Positions 15,807-22,951 of a stretch of DNA of 31,549 nucleotides are shown here, piece after piece. Each line of letters starts with the position of its first letter. Position 1 is the stretch's first letter. Below the pieces are notes generated by a model. It did not search any database, was not told the origin of the DNA, and worked only from the letters and a program-made list of their open reading frames with translations. The position numbers and the translations under genes were made by a program. Source of the stretch: a virus; the IMG/VR virus record IMGVR_UViG_3300027974_000100, positions 1 to 31,549 of that record; one strand, 5' to 3'.

Positions 15807-16329
15807 CATCTTTTAACTTTGCTTTATATTTCAAAAGTAACTCTTTTAATTCAATCTTCGTGTATTTTTTTGTTAAATATGCTTTTTCACGCAAAATAAT
15901 GAATTCGTCTTTTCCTATTTTCTTTTCTAAATTAACACCGTACAAAATTAAGTTTCCGTGTAAAAAAGTGTTACAATATTCACATTGAAGATGTACGTTA
16001 TTCTCATCAAATCTCACATTTGCGTGTCCTCCACTTGAAAAGTAGTGTCCTGCGTTCTCTTTTTTACAAGGCTTGTCGCAAGATATACAATTCAATCCTG
16101 CATCACGTTTGCGAATCCAAGAATTAAACACCTGCTGTGTCATCTTCAAGTAGTCTTGCAACGTTAACATATCTTCTTTCTGCTTAATCTTCTTTTCTTT
16201 CTTTATACTGGCAAGATTCTTCAATGCTTGTGCAGTTTTTAAACATACTTCGCAACGATTAGTTGATAAAGTAGAATTAAACTTTTGTTTAGGCTCAAAT
16301 GATTCTTTACAATCCTTACAATATTTCAT
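15802..16329 (-). CDS. ninG: NinG-family recombination protein (Rap-like)
   Basis: The protein has 175 residues. An N-terminal zinc site (C4xxC7 and C26xxC29) is followed by a basic helix, then the NinG core: SWIRKRDAGLNCISC, AGHYFSSGG and HLQCEYCNTFLHGN (about 70-126), with Cys81/84/88, His95 and Cys116/119 as probable metal ligands. Lambda NinG (Rap) is a structure-specific nuclease acting on recombination intermediates, which fits ERF and the YqaJ exonuclease in the same early region. It overlaps the upstream gene by 14 bases. Confidence 0.85.
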   Translation of the reverse strand: MKYCKDCKESFEPKQKFNSTLSTNRCEVCLKTAQALKNLASIKKEKKIKQKEDMLTLQDYLKMTQQVFNSWIRKRDAGLNCISCDKPCKKENAGHYFSSGGHANVRFDENNVHLQCEYCNTFLHGNLILYGVNLEKKIGKDEFIILREKAYLTKKYTKIELKELLLKYKAKLKDV

Positions 16330-16582
16330 CTTCTTGTTGTTTAATTAGTTCCTTCTTCAAATATAGTATTTGTAATCTTAAAGCATCATTTGTTCGTGTT
16401 AATGCAGTATTATCGTCTTGAAGCATTTTAAAGACTTCTAAGCTATAGTTCAAATCATTTGCTTCACGTAGTATCACTTTTTGTTTTTCTTCGCTTACAC
16501 GTTCTAATGCACTTCTAAAAAGCAATCTATTGATGCTTATCTTTATGTTTAGTCTTGCAGTTGCTATATCTGTATCTTTCAT
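16316..16582 (-). CDS. Coiled-coil protein, 88 aa
   Basis: The product is almost entirely helical, with heptad-like leucines in the C-terminal half (ALRLQILYLKKELIKQ). It overlaps the helicase gene by 4 bases upstream and NinG by 14 downstream. Its position suggests a replication accessory or helicase partner, but no family is recognised. Confidence 0.55.
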   Translation of the reverse strand: MKDTDIATARLNIKISINRLLFRSALERVSEEKQKVILREANDLNYSLEVFKMLQDDNTALTRTNDALRLQILYLKKELIKQQEDEIL

Positions 16583-17427
16583 AATACGTTTTTTCCTTCG
16601 TTTAAAAATTGTGTTCCGTTCTGTAATTTAAACATAACTGGCTCAGCAGCGAATGTAGGCTTACCACCAGTTTCAGTTTCTTTAACTTTCTTAATGTGAA
16701 CTTCTGTAAACATCCAAAAGTTAGTGTGCATTGGATATCTATGAATAACAACAAAATCATCTGCACGATTTCCCCACTTACCACCACCTTCAGCATCTGC
16801 CATATTTGGTGCTTGTGGCATACCTTCATAATCACCTGCTTTGTGCGTTTTTCTTAATGCTTCTGTTGCTGCGTGAATACACATATAAATTGAAGTATTC
16901 GTTTTTTTAGCAAACAATCGAAGTTTAGTAGCCATTTCATAATCCAAATCGTGTGCATTAGCAAACTTTGGCTTTAAGAATGAATTGTGAGGGTCAATCA
17001 TTAAAGTATCATAATCACCTAACACTTGAACTTCTTTCATAAATTCTTCTATAGTCCAAGCCTTTTGTGCATCTATAAAATCAAAATGCGATTCAATAAA
17101 GTTTTTGCAGTTGTCTAGTTGTTTAGGTAACATATCTTTAATCTTGCATCCAGCGTATAATTCAATCAAATTGCGTTTCAATCCGTTAACACTATTTTCG
17201 GCTGAATAAATTAGATGTTTAAGATTATGCTTTTTAGCCAAACAAAGCAAGTACCATAAAACCCAATACGTCTTACCTACATTTGCGTGTCCTAACACAA
17301 TATTGAACGAAGCACGTTTGAATCTTAAGTTAACATCTAAATCAATACCTAATCCTAAACCCAAAGGTATTTTATCTAACCTAGACAATTCTAAAAATTC
17401 ATCACTACTTCTGTGGTTAACTATCAT
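16579..17427 (-). CDS. RecA-fold (DnaB-like) helicase ATPase
   Basis: The protein has 282 residues, with Walker A GHANVGKT (46-53), Walker B LMIDP (142-146) and a sensor-like CIHAATEA at about 183-190. This is the C-terminal ATPase half of replicative SF4 helicases; the N-terminal primase-binding domain of full DnaB (about 450 residues) is missing. It probably unwinds phage DNA at the fork, perhaps with the DUF6291-like protein encoded just upstream (4-base overlap) as partner. No phage DNA polymerase is seen, so host polymerase is likely used. Confidence 0.8.
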   Translation of the reverse strand: MIVNHRSSDEFLELSRLDKIPLGLGLGIDLDVNLRFKRASFNIVLGHANVGKTYWVLWYLLCLAKKHNLKHLIYSAENSVNGLKRNLIELYAGCKIKDMLPKQLDNCKNFIESHFDFIDAQKAWTIEEFMKEVQVLGDYDTLMIDPHNSFLKPKFANAHDLDYEMATKLRLFAKKTNTSIYMCIHAATEALRKTHKAGDYEGMPQAPNMADAEGGGKWGNRADDFVVIHRYPMHTNFWMFTEVHIKKVKETETGGKPTFAAEPVMFKLQNGTQFLNEGKNVL

Positions 17428-17849
17428 TTCTTTTTTGTTTTTATGTGAAAGCCATTTACATCAATTTCATTTCCCCATTGGTCGGTAGAAATTACATCCG
17501 CTTTTGTATTTATTACATTATCATTTACATTATCATTAACAGTTATGTTTGTTATCGTTTGTAATGATTTGTTATCATTTGTTATAGATGACCATCTTTT
17601 CGCCATTCCTTTCTTACCTGCTTCACTACGTTTACACTTGATTTCTAAGAACTTAACTAAATCACGTTTTAATTGTTGTTTGATTGGTGTAAATGCTAAA
17701 TTAATAATAATATCTTCACTAATTGGATTTTCATCATTAACGTAGGCAAAGATGAACTTTATTAGTTCACCCGCCTTTTCGTTAGATAATTGATTAAACA
17801 GAGCATTCTGGTCTGCGTATAGGATAAATCCTTTTTTATCTTCTGCCAT
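17424..17849 (-). CDS. DUF6291-like protein, possible replication initiator or loader
   Basis: The protein has 141 residues. The first 80 (FILYADQNALFNQLSNEKAG, then INLAFTPIKQQLKRD) resemble a domain common in phage replication modules of Bacteroidota. The C-terminal 50 are low complexity, with repeated TNDN/VNDN units. It overlaps the helicase gene by 4 bases, which points to a replication role. The biochemical activity of this domain is not known to me. Confidence 0.6.
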   Translation of the reverse strand: MAEDKKGFILYADQNALFNQLSNEKAGELIKFIFAYVNDENPISEDIIINLAFTPIKQQLKRDLVKFLEIKCKRSEAGKKGMAKRWSSITNDNKSLQTITNITVNDNVNDNVINTKADVISTDQWGNEIDVNGFHIKTKKK

Positions 17850-17854
17850 AATAT

Positions 17855-18274
17855 TTATATAAATAATTCTTTTTGTAATAAATCACTTGAGTACAAAAAA
17901 CAACTTTTCTCTGTTACAAATGATTTTTTTAGTTTATTTATAATTTCTTGCTTACTTTTAAAATACTCAATATAAGCATACTTATTTTCTAATTGAATAC
18001 AAACGTATACTTCTGCCTTTAAGTGCTCTGTAATACGTTCTAAACAGCAATTAAACGTAAATGTTTTTGCTTTAGTAGTTTTTATTTGGTAAGTAAAACC
18101 TTTCTCATCTGAAAAATCAATTTTTTGGTAGTCTCTATCCGCTTTTTGTTTAAATAATTGCTCTCCTTGATAGGTAGCCAAGAACCATAATTCAAATATT
18201 TTTTCTCCTATAAAGCCTGTAGACTCCAGTTTAATTTCTTCAGGTATTCTAATTTTCGCTAAATACGTTCTCAT
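17855..18274 (-). CDS. Putative PD-(D/E)XK resolvase-like nuclease
   Basis: The protein has 139 residues. An N-terminal helix with FIGEKIFELWFL is followed by QKIDFSDEKG and YQIKTTKAK. This Glu-helix, Asp, Gln-x-Lys order matches Holliday-junction-resolvase-type PD-(D/E)XK nucleases, with Gln replacing the usual Glu. Its ATG shares one base with the stop of the thymidylate-synthase-like gene (TAATG), so the two are tightly coupled. It may process recombination intermediates or cut unmodified host DNA; both are inference. Confidence 0.5.
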   Translation of the reverse strand: MRTYLAKIRIPEEIKLESTGFIGEKIFELWFLATYQGEQLFKQKADRDYQKIDFSDEKGFTYQIKTTKAKTFTFNCCLERITEHLKAEVYVCIQLENKYAYIEYFKSKQEIINKLKKSFVTEKSCFLYSSDLLQKELFI

Positions 18275-18906
18275 TATACATTAAGATTAAATTTATATAA
18301 TTCTCCTTTTAGTAATTTTTTTGTTTCTTCAATATTGTTTTCATAAATATGAGCATTACCAATAAAAAAAGTAATATTATTTAAAGGCATATTAATTAAT
18401 TGACTAACTAAATAAATTTGGAATAAGTCGCTAGGCAAACCTAAACAGCAATCTGCACTTCGTTGATATACGGTTAAGTTAATTTTTCCCTCTAAATTTT
18501 GAAATTGTATTAAACTTAAGCAAGGCAACTGATTTGTTTCTACACCTGTTTCCCCTATAAATAGTACATAATTTTTTGAAGGCCTTAAAGAATTAATTTT
18601 TTCTATTAACTCAGGTAACTTCTTGAAATAAGTAGGATAAGAATTTATTAACTTAGGGGCACAATAATCCCACCAAAAAATGTCTTTATTATTATATTCT
18701 TTAATTAAAGTCTCCCCCTCCATATATAAATCTAGTTCTTTACTTAACTTGTTCTTTGCCACTTTGTGCTCTAAAAATAATTTTTCTAATTCATTTTTAG
18801 AAAAACTTAAAGTCTGGTTTATTAAATAAATTGACCCATTTTTTTTAGCTGTTTGGAATTTTCCTTGTTTTAAAATTTTGTTCAGCAACTTGTAATACTT
18901 GTTCAT
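18274..18906 (-). CDS. Thymidylate synthase-like enzyme, predicted dCMP (hydroxy)methylase
   Basis: The protein has 210 residues against about 264 for bacterial ThyA. The C-terminal half matches well: catalytic Cys129 in LPCLSLIQF, QRSAD (Arg149, Asp152), LGLPSD and GNAHIY (His186, Tyr188). Three changes stand out. Asp160 takes the place of the Asn that reads the uracil ring in ThyA; the same Asn-to-Asp change is found in T4 dCMP hydroxymethylase and turns ThyA toward dCMP. The His after the catalytic Cys is Leu130. The paired Arg of the phosphate site appears as Lys-Asn near 111-112. The N-terminal third is unlike ThyA. The gene has its own promoter and structured leader. Confidence 0.65.
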   Translation of the reverse strand: MNKYYKLLNKILKQGKFQTAKKNGSIYLINQTLSFSKNELEKLFLEHKVAKNKLSKELDLYMEGETLIKEYNNKDIFWWDYCAPKLINSYPTYFKKLPELIEKINSLRPSKNYVLFIGETGVETNQLPCLSLIQFQNLEGKINLTVYQRSADCCLGLPSDLFQIYLVSQLINMPLNNITFFIGNAHIYENNIEETKKLLKGELYKFNLNV

Positions 18907-18927
18907 AATAATAAAAATTAAATAAAT

Positions 18928-19016
18928 AAAAAAGCCCTTAATAAATCCGTTGCGTCTGACTTCAACTTCATTAAAAAGGGCAATAATTTCTTAAGTTCCT
19001 ATATTGTCAGACGGAA
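18928..19016 (-). promoter_or_regulatory. Structured 5' leader: attenuator or riboswitch candidate
   Basis: In transcript order, CGTCTGAC (19013-19006), GCCCTT (18981-18976), GTCAGACG (18960-18953) and AAGGGC (18939-18934) form two interleaved stems, the topology of an H-type pseudoknot. The second stem, extended by AAT/ATT, is followed directly by six T (18933-18928), as in an intrinsic terminator. It lies between a promoter and the thymidylate-synthase-like gene, 21 bases before the ATG. It might also be only a terminator for upstream transcripts. Confidence 0.5.
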
Positions 19017-19023
19017 ACTTTTA

Positions 19024-19054
19024 CAAATATAACTAAATATTCTTAATATTCAAA
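19024..19054 (-). promoter_or_regulatory. Bacteroidota-type promoter for the synthase/nuclease pair
   Basis: On the minus strand TTTG (19051-19054), 19 bases, TATATTTG (19024-19031), an exact fit to the -33/-7 consensus. Transcription would start near 19016, just before the structured leader. Confidence 0.6.
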
Positions 19055-19236
19055 TCTTTTTTGCTAATTATTCCTCTTCTGCTATCGCATTCATCTTCCC
19101 ATTCATCTAATAGCCAAACATCGTATATTAAAGTTGGTAATACATCAGCTTTTAATATCGCATCTTCTTTGGAATTAGCTTTGCCAATCCAGTATGCTGG
19201 TTGGTTGTTTCGTGTGTAAAATACTTTATAATACAT
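19033..19236 (-). CDS. Small hypothetical protein, 67 aa
   Basis: The start MYYKVFYTRN is chosen because a start at 19281 would overlap the upstream gene by 56 bases. The segment PAYWIGKANSKEDAILKA suggests a compact alpha/beta protein, and the C-terminus is basic. Its end overlaps the promoter of the next unit. No family is recognised. Confidence 0.5.
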   Translation of the reverse strand: MYYKVFYTRNNQPAYWIGKANSKEDAILKADVLPTLIYDVWLLDEWEDECDSRRGIISKKDLNIKNI

Positions 19237-19498
19237 TTCGTTTAAATTTAGGTGAGCATCCAAATAAAATAGTTCTTTCAAACATTCCTCTATAACCTTT
19301 CTTGATTTTGTGCTTTTTGATTATATCAATAATAATTTTATTAAACACATCTTCTTCAATCTCATAGAAATCATAGTTAATTACTTTTTGTCCTTGTGCA
19401 TTTAATACTGCATTTTCAACTAATAAATCAAAGTTAGCTGAAGGTGTTGCATTGAAATATAGCAACTGGTAACATTCTAATATAGCTTTATCGTACAT
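19226..19498 (-). CDS. Hypothetical protein, 90 aa
   Basis: A soluble, mainly helical product with a Lys/Ile-rich C-terminal half. It follows the SSB-like gene after a terminator-like hairpin. No motif or family is recognised, and no promoter is seen in the short gap upstream. Confidence 0.5.
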   Translation of the reverse strand: MYDKAILECYQLLYFNATPSANFDLLVENAVLNAQGQKVINYDFYEIEEDVFNKIIIDIIKKHKIKKGYRGMFERTILFGCSPKFKRNVL

Positions 19499-19502
19499 AG
19501 TT

Positions 19503-19533
19503 AAAAAATTAAGGGGCTTTTACACCCCGTTAA
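19503..19533 (-). terminator. Intrinsic terminator after the SSB-like gene
   Basis: On the minus strand TTAA-C-GGGG pairs with CCCC-TTAA around a short loop, and a run of six T follows (19508-19503). It sits directly after the stop codon at 19535. Confidence 0.6.
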
Positions 19534-19534
19534 A

Positions 19535-19834
19535 TCAAAAAGGCAAATCGTTTGCTTCAGATAGTTTAGAACTCGTTGACTGCATCGACATACCAGTAGG
19601 TTTTGCTTCTACTCTTTCAACGAATTCAGCTTTAATAATCTTGCCGTCAGTCCAAGCTACTTTACCGTTACCTACAAAGTTCTTTTTAACTTTTGATTCT
19701 CGGTCTTCTTTTGATTGCTGAACAAAGATACTAGCATTGTTGCCATAGTCATCTTGTTTGTCGTTTACACTCATAGTATACTTATCGTAACCACCTTGTG
19801 CATTTTTGATACTGAAATTAATTAAACTACTCAT
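19535..19834 (-). CDS. SSB-like single-strand DNA-binding protein
   Basis: The protein has 99 residues, with a beta-rich N-terminal domain (INFSIKNAQGGYDKY, then VAWTDGKIIKAEFVE), a Ser/Thr linker and a C-terminus ending NDLPF. This resembles the acidic DDxPF tip by which SSB proteins recruit partners. It is shorter than bacterial SSB (about 175). It follows the recombination nuclease gene with a 4-base overlap and probably protects single-stranded phage DNA. The OB fold is inferred. Confidence 0.65.
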   Translation of the reverse strand: MSSLINFSIKNAQGGYDKYTMSVNDKQDDYGNNASIFVQQSKEDRESKVKKNFVGNGKVAWTDGKIIKAEFVERVEAKPTGMSMQSTSSKLSEANDLPF

Positions 19835-20514
19835 CTTAAAATTGTTTTTAATTGTTCGTAATATTGACGTGCCACCTTGACACGTTCAATTATCTTTGCT
19901 TGTGCTTCTTCGTCTTTTTGCACAATAAATCTTTTTACTCTTAATTCATTCGGTATTTGGTCGAAATTGTGTGAAAGCTGAACTGCATCTCTTACATCTA
20001 AATCTTCATCAATTAAATGTAACTTCCAATGTTCACGTCTTACTTCATCTTCCACTATCTCAAATGGTGTATTCATCAAACAATAAACTAACTCACTACT
20101 ATTGTGATTCGTTAGCATCATATAACCTTGTAACTGCCAAAAATAATCTTTATTTTTCAAAGCAGAATCAAACATCGGAAATGTACTACCGTTCCAACTG
20201 CATTTAATGTCTGCTAAAAGATTATCTGTACAAATATCAGGCTCTCCTGTTAACCACTCATTGTTAAATCTTGTTTCGTTTTTTACTACGAAATCCCATT
20301 TAAGAACTTCTGATGCAAACTGGATAGCTTCATCTTCCATTTGTATTCCTTTGTCGGTATAACGTGAACTGAAGTCTTTATAAATTCCTAATTCTTTCTC
20401 TTTGAATACATCTTGAATGTATGTCTTTGCAGTTTCAGACAAAACCTCGCTTTTTGTACGAGATTCCGTCATTAACTTTCCTAGTGAACTGCATCTAAAT
20501 AGTAATTCGCTCAT
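19831..20514 (-). CDS. YqaJ/lambda-exonuclease-type recombination nuclease
   Basis: The protein has 227 residues. The PD-(D/E)XK core is clear: GEPD (Asp93), then ADIKCSW (Asp102, Lys104) and WQLQGYM (126-132), the Gln-rich helix typical of YqaJ-family exonucleases; the acidic residue before the Lys is Asp. These enzymes resect double-strand ends to give single strands for annealing. The gene overlaps ERF by 4 bases and is followed by the SSB-like gene, giving a complete recombination set. Confidence 0.85.
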   Translation of the reverse strand: MSELLFRCSSLGKLMTESRTKSEVLSETAKTYIQDVFKEKELGIYKDFSSRYTDKGIQMEDEAIQFASEVLKWDFVVKNETRFNNEWLTGEPDICTDNLLADIKCSWNGSTFPMFDSALKNKDYFWQLQGYMMLTNHNSSELVYCLMNTPFEIVEDEVRREHWKLHLIDEDLDVRDAVQLSHNFDQIPNELRVKRFIVQKDEEAQAKIIERVKVARQYYEQLKTILR

Positions 20515-21092
20515 AATAATTTGATTGTTGACTTTTGTAACTCAGTTAATTCAAATTGGTTTAAATCTGAAACTTTAGCTTTGCCTTCAGATATTGCAGT
20601 CATTGCTTTCTCAAATCGTTCTTGTGGCATTGTAGGTTTTTTATTAACGTGTTTAGTAACATCGTTTGCATCGTCATCTTGCATAGATAAAGATAACAAA
20701 GATTGAAGTGTGTAACGTCTAAAATAAGAAATACATCCTCCTAACTTTTGAGGATCATTCAACTCAGGTAGTTTAATCTCAGCATTAATATCTACACCGC
20801 TTTCAATGTCAACTATTACACTATGCACACATCCATTCATAATAGGCTGTAATAGCAGTAAATTGTACTTATGTAGTATCGGTTCAACTACATCTAAAAT
20901 AGTGTTTAAATCAGCGTATTTTGATTTAAAGAATGGATTGTCAGCAGATTTGTTAATCTTACCAATTTCTTGTTTAGCTAAATGTAGCTTGAAATAAATT
21001 CCGTTTGGTCTTGGAATTGCGTCTTCAAAAGAAATAGATTGTTTCTCTTGTAATTCTCCTTTGATGTCAAAGGCTTTTGTTTCGTTTTTCAT
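20511..21092 (-). CDS. erf: ERF-family single-strand annealing protein
   Basis: The protein has 193 residues with the hallmark segments NPFFKSKYADLNTILD (52-67) and GGCISYFRRYTLQSLL (118-133), followed by an acidic QDDDAND. ERF anneals complementary single strands during recombination and genome circularisation. It pairs with the exonuclease downstream. Its leader shares two sequence blocks with that of the first early gene at 23458. Confidence 0.9.
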   Translation of the reverse strand: MKNETKAFDIKGELQEKQSISFEDAIPRPNGIYFKLHLAKQEIGKINKSADNPFFKSKYADLNTILDVVEPILHKYNLLLLQPIMNGCVHSVIVDIESGVDINAEIKLPELNDPQKLGGCISYFRRYTLQSLLSLSMQDDDANDVTKHVNKKPTMPQERFEKAMTAISEGKAKVSDLNQFELTELQKSTIKLL

Positions 21093-21116
21093 CTTGTTTT
21101 ATTTTTAGATTGTTTA

Positions 21117-21124
21117 CAAATATA
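21117..21124 (-). promoter_or_regulatory. Possible host-type promoter -7 box (ERF unit)
   Basis: TATATTTG on the minus strand, followed by TGTAAACAATC, a block also present at the main early promoter. No good -33 TTTG is found at the expected distance, so this may be an internal promoter of low strength. Confidence 0.35.
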
Positions 21125-21493
21125 CTATTTATTAACTAATATATAACTAATTGTCGATATTTTTTCTTTATTTCTGCTATCATATTCATAAATAGTAGCA
21201 GTCATTGGATAAAGTTTATTCAAAATCCACTCATCAAAGTTAGCTAATACAATACTTTCAGCTACTTTATCAACTTTCTTTGTGTTTATGTGATGTATTG
21301 CAGCATCGTGATTTTTTAAATTAATTATTTTGGCAATGTCTTCGTAAATTATTCCTTTTTTTCTAAGCAATTTTGCTGCATTAGTCTTCATTTGTTGATA
21401 GAATACACCACGATATTTAAACTTAAAGTAATCTTTAATATCTCTTTCTGTTACTTCAGTATTACTGTTAATATATGTTTCAATTTCTGTCAT
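21125..21493 (-). CDS. DnaA domain IV-like DNA-binding protein
   Basis: The protein has 122 residues. The segment EDIAKIINLKNHDAAIHHINT (51-71) resembles the DnaA C-terminal helix-turn-helix and signature, where a GxxHSTV-type stretch contacts the DnaA box. No AAA+ motor is present, so this is a stand-alone DNA-binding domain. In context (early replication genes, iteron-like repeats at 23682-23762) it could be an origin-binding protein or an early regulator. Confidence 0.55.
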   Translation of the reverse strand: MTEIETYINSNTEVTERDIKDYFKFKYRGVFYQQMKTNAAKLLRKKGIIYEDIAKIINLKNHDAAIHHINTKKVDKVAESIVLANFDEWILNKLYPMTATIYEYDSRNKEKISTISYILVNK

Positions 21494-21719
21494 TTTCCAT
21501 TGATTTAAGCCATTGTCTAAAGGCTAGTTGAATATTTACTTGTTGGTCGATTAATTCGATGTCAGCATCTCGCATAAAGTAGTTGTCGAATCTTCTGATT
21601 GATGCTATTAAATCATTCGCTACCATCTTCATTTGTTGATTGAAATTTTGGTCTTCTAAGAAATCTGCTAGTACTGGCATTATTCCGATTGCTCCAAGTA
21701 GTTTTGTTTCTTGTTTCAT
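21480..21719 (-). CDS. Hypothetical protein, 79 aa
   Basis: A helical, soluble product starting MKQETKLLGAIGIMPV, with an acidic middle and a QLAFRQWLKSMEND C-terminus. It overlaps both neighbours by 4-14 bases. This type of small early protein is common in Bacteroidota phages; function unknown. Confidence 0.55.
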   Translation of the reverse strand: MKQETKLLGAIGIMPVLADFLEDQNFNQQMKMVANDLIASIRRFDNYFMRDADIELIDQQVNIQLAFRQWLKSMENDRN

Positions 21720-21946
21720 AATGCTTCTATTTCTTGTTTAACTTCATTCCAATATTTGAATTGGTCATAACAGAATGCCGTTTCAATCATCAATACTTTA
21801 TATTCAATCAATATCTCATCAACTGCGATTAATGCACATTGTTTGGCGTTAATTCTTGATTCAATTAATTCTTCAATTGTCATATCGAATACTGATTTAA
21901 ATACAAATTTATTTGCTAACTCATTTGCTTTGTCTTTTGGTGTCAT
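21716..21946 (-). CDS. Hypothetical protein, 76 aa
   Basis: An all-helical product, with KANELANKF near the start and AKQCALIAVDEILIEY in the middle. The latter is a type of sequence often seen in small phage proteins of this host group. It overlaps its neighbours by 4 bases each. Function unknown. Confidence 0.6.
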   Translation of the reverse strand: MTPKDKANELANKFVFKSVFDMTIEELIESRINAKQCALIAVDEILIEYKVLMIETAFCYDQFKYWNEVKQEIEAL

Positions 21947-22125
21947 TTCATTTGTTTTATAAGTCCGAAAATATGATTCGCCTTTTGATTAAAATCTAAT
22001 CCTTTGCCTTCATCTACTGTAGACTGTATTCTAATCTTTGTCTTCGTTGGTTCAACGTAGGTATTAACTGCCTTCGTTGGTTTAACATTTCTGTTTAACC
22101 ACGTTTGAAAATTTTCTGCTCTCAT
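21943..22125 (-). CDS. Small hypothetical protein, 60 aa
   Basis: A basic product starting MRAENFQTWLNRN. Leader and first codons are identical over 24 bases to those of the methyltransferase gene upstream, so the two products share their first four residues. Function unknown. Confidence 0.55.
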   Translation of the reverse strand: MRAENFQTWLNRNVKPTKAVNTYVEPTKTKIRIQSTVDEGKGLDFNQKANHIFGLIKQMK

Positions 22126-22137
22126 TTCTTTAGTTTT
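22114..22137. repeat. 24-bp direct repeat, copy 1
   Basis: Identical to 22928-22951. It covers the leader and first codons (MRAE) of the 60-residue gene and touches the end of the methyltransferase gene. The two copies enclose that gene as an 814-bp unit. Confidence 0.75.
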
Positions 22138-22939
22138 AAAATAGTTTTTTTTGTATATTTTTTAAAGTTTTTTCAGTTGCTAATTTAAAAAAATCTTTTT
22201 TTATCTCAAATCCATATGCTTGTCTTTCGCATTGAACTGCTGCTAAAAGCGAACTTCCACTTCCTGCACAAGGGTCGATTACTACATCTCCTTTATCTGT
22301 GAAAATTTCTATTAATTGTTCTAATAAATTAACTGGCTTTTGTGTTGGATGTACTTTTTCAATATTTTTATCTTTTACCCAATCCAAACAATTAAAAACC
22401 ATTTTACCATTATTATTAAATTTTGGCAATTTATCTCTATAAAGTAAAATAGCATATTCACAATTACCAACTACACGCATATTTGCTTTAAGAACTTGAG
22501 CCGAAAAGTTTTTGCGAAATACTAAATTAATATACTTATTTAAACCGTATTTCTTGGCTTTTTCAATTAATTCAAACTGTTGCTCAAATGCACAAAACAC
22601 AATCATACACGGTGCTTTTCCAGTTTCTTTAGGTTCAGGCTTCATCATTGTTGAACAAAAATGCAAAAATTCAGTTATTCTAAAATCTTTATCAGTATCA
22701 AAAAATTCTTTATTTGCATATTCGCTTTCACCATTTTTGTTATCACCATCTTTATACCAAGCTGGATTAGAAGCATAAGCATTATTACCTAAATTATAAG
22801 GTATATCTGCTATTATTAATTGTGCTTTCGGAATATTATAACGTTTATAATTTTGAAAATGATCATTGTGTAATTGTGGTTTATAATTATTATTATCTTT
22901 TATAAAATTACTATAATCTTTTTTTTCTTCTGCTCTCAT
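22136..22939 (-). CDS. DNA methyltransferase, beta class (N6-adenine or N4-cytosine)
   Basis: The protein has 267 residues. DIPYNLG (45-51) is the catalytic (D/N)PPY-type motif IV with Ile in second place. HPTQKP (197-202) and DPCAGSGSSLLAA (222-234) form the AdoMet-binding end. Motif IV before motif I is the beta-class order. No target recognition domain of known specificity is recognised. It may protect phage DNA from host restriction, and no cognate nuclease lies next to it. It is framed by 24-bp direct repeats and so may be exchangeable. Confidence 0.85.
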   Translation of the reverse strand: MRAEEKKDYSNFIKDNNNYKPQLHNDHFQNYKRYNIPKAQLIIADIPYNLGNNAYASNPAWYKDGDNKNGESEYANKEFFDTDKDFRITEFLHFCSTMMKPEPKETGKAPCMIVFCAFEQQFELIEKAKKYGLNKYINLVFRKNFSAQVLKANMRVVGNCEYAILLYRDKLPKFNNNGKMVFNCLDWVKDKNIEKVHPTQKPVNLLEQLIEIFTDKGDVVIDPCAGSGSSLLAAVQCERQAYGFEIKKDFFKLATEKTLKNIQKKLF

Positions 22940-22951
22940 TTCTTTAGTTTT
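22928..22951. repeat. 24-bp direct repeat, copy 2
   Basis: Identical to 22114-22137. It spans the leader and first codons of the methyltransferase gene. Confidence 0.75.

Noticed and set aside
16358-16365. TATATTTG box before NinG
   Set aside because: Inside a coding region, without a -33 partner; likely chance in AT-rich DNA.
16602-16835. Minus-strand ORF of 77 codons inside the helicase gene
   Set aside because: Different frame of the same strand within an unbroken helicase with Walker motifs.
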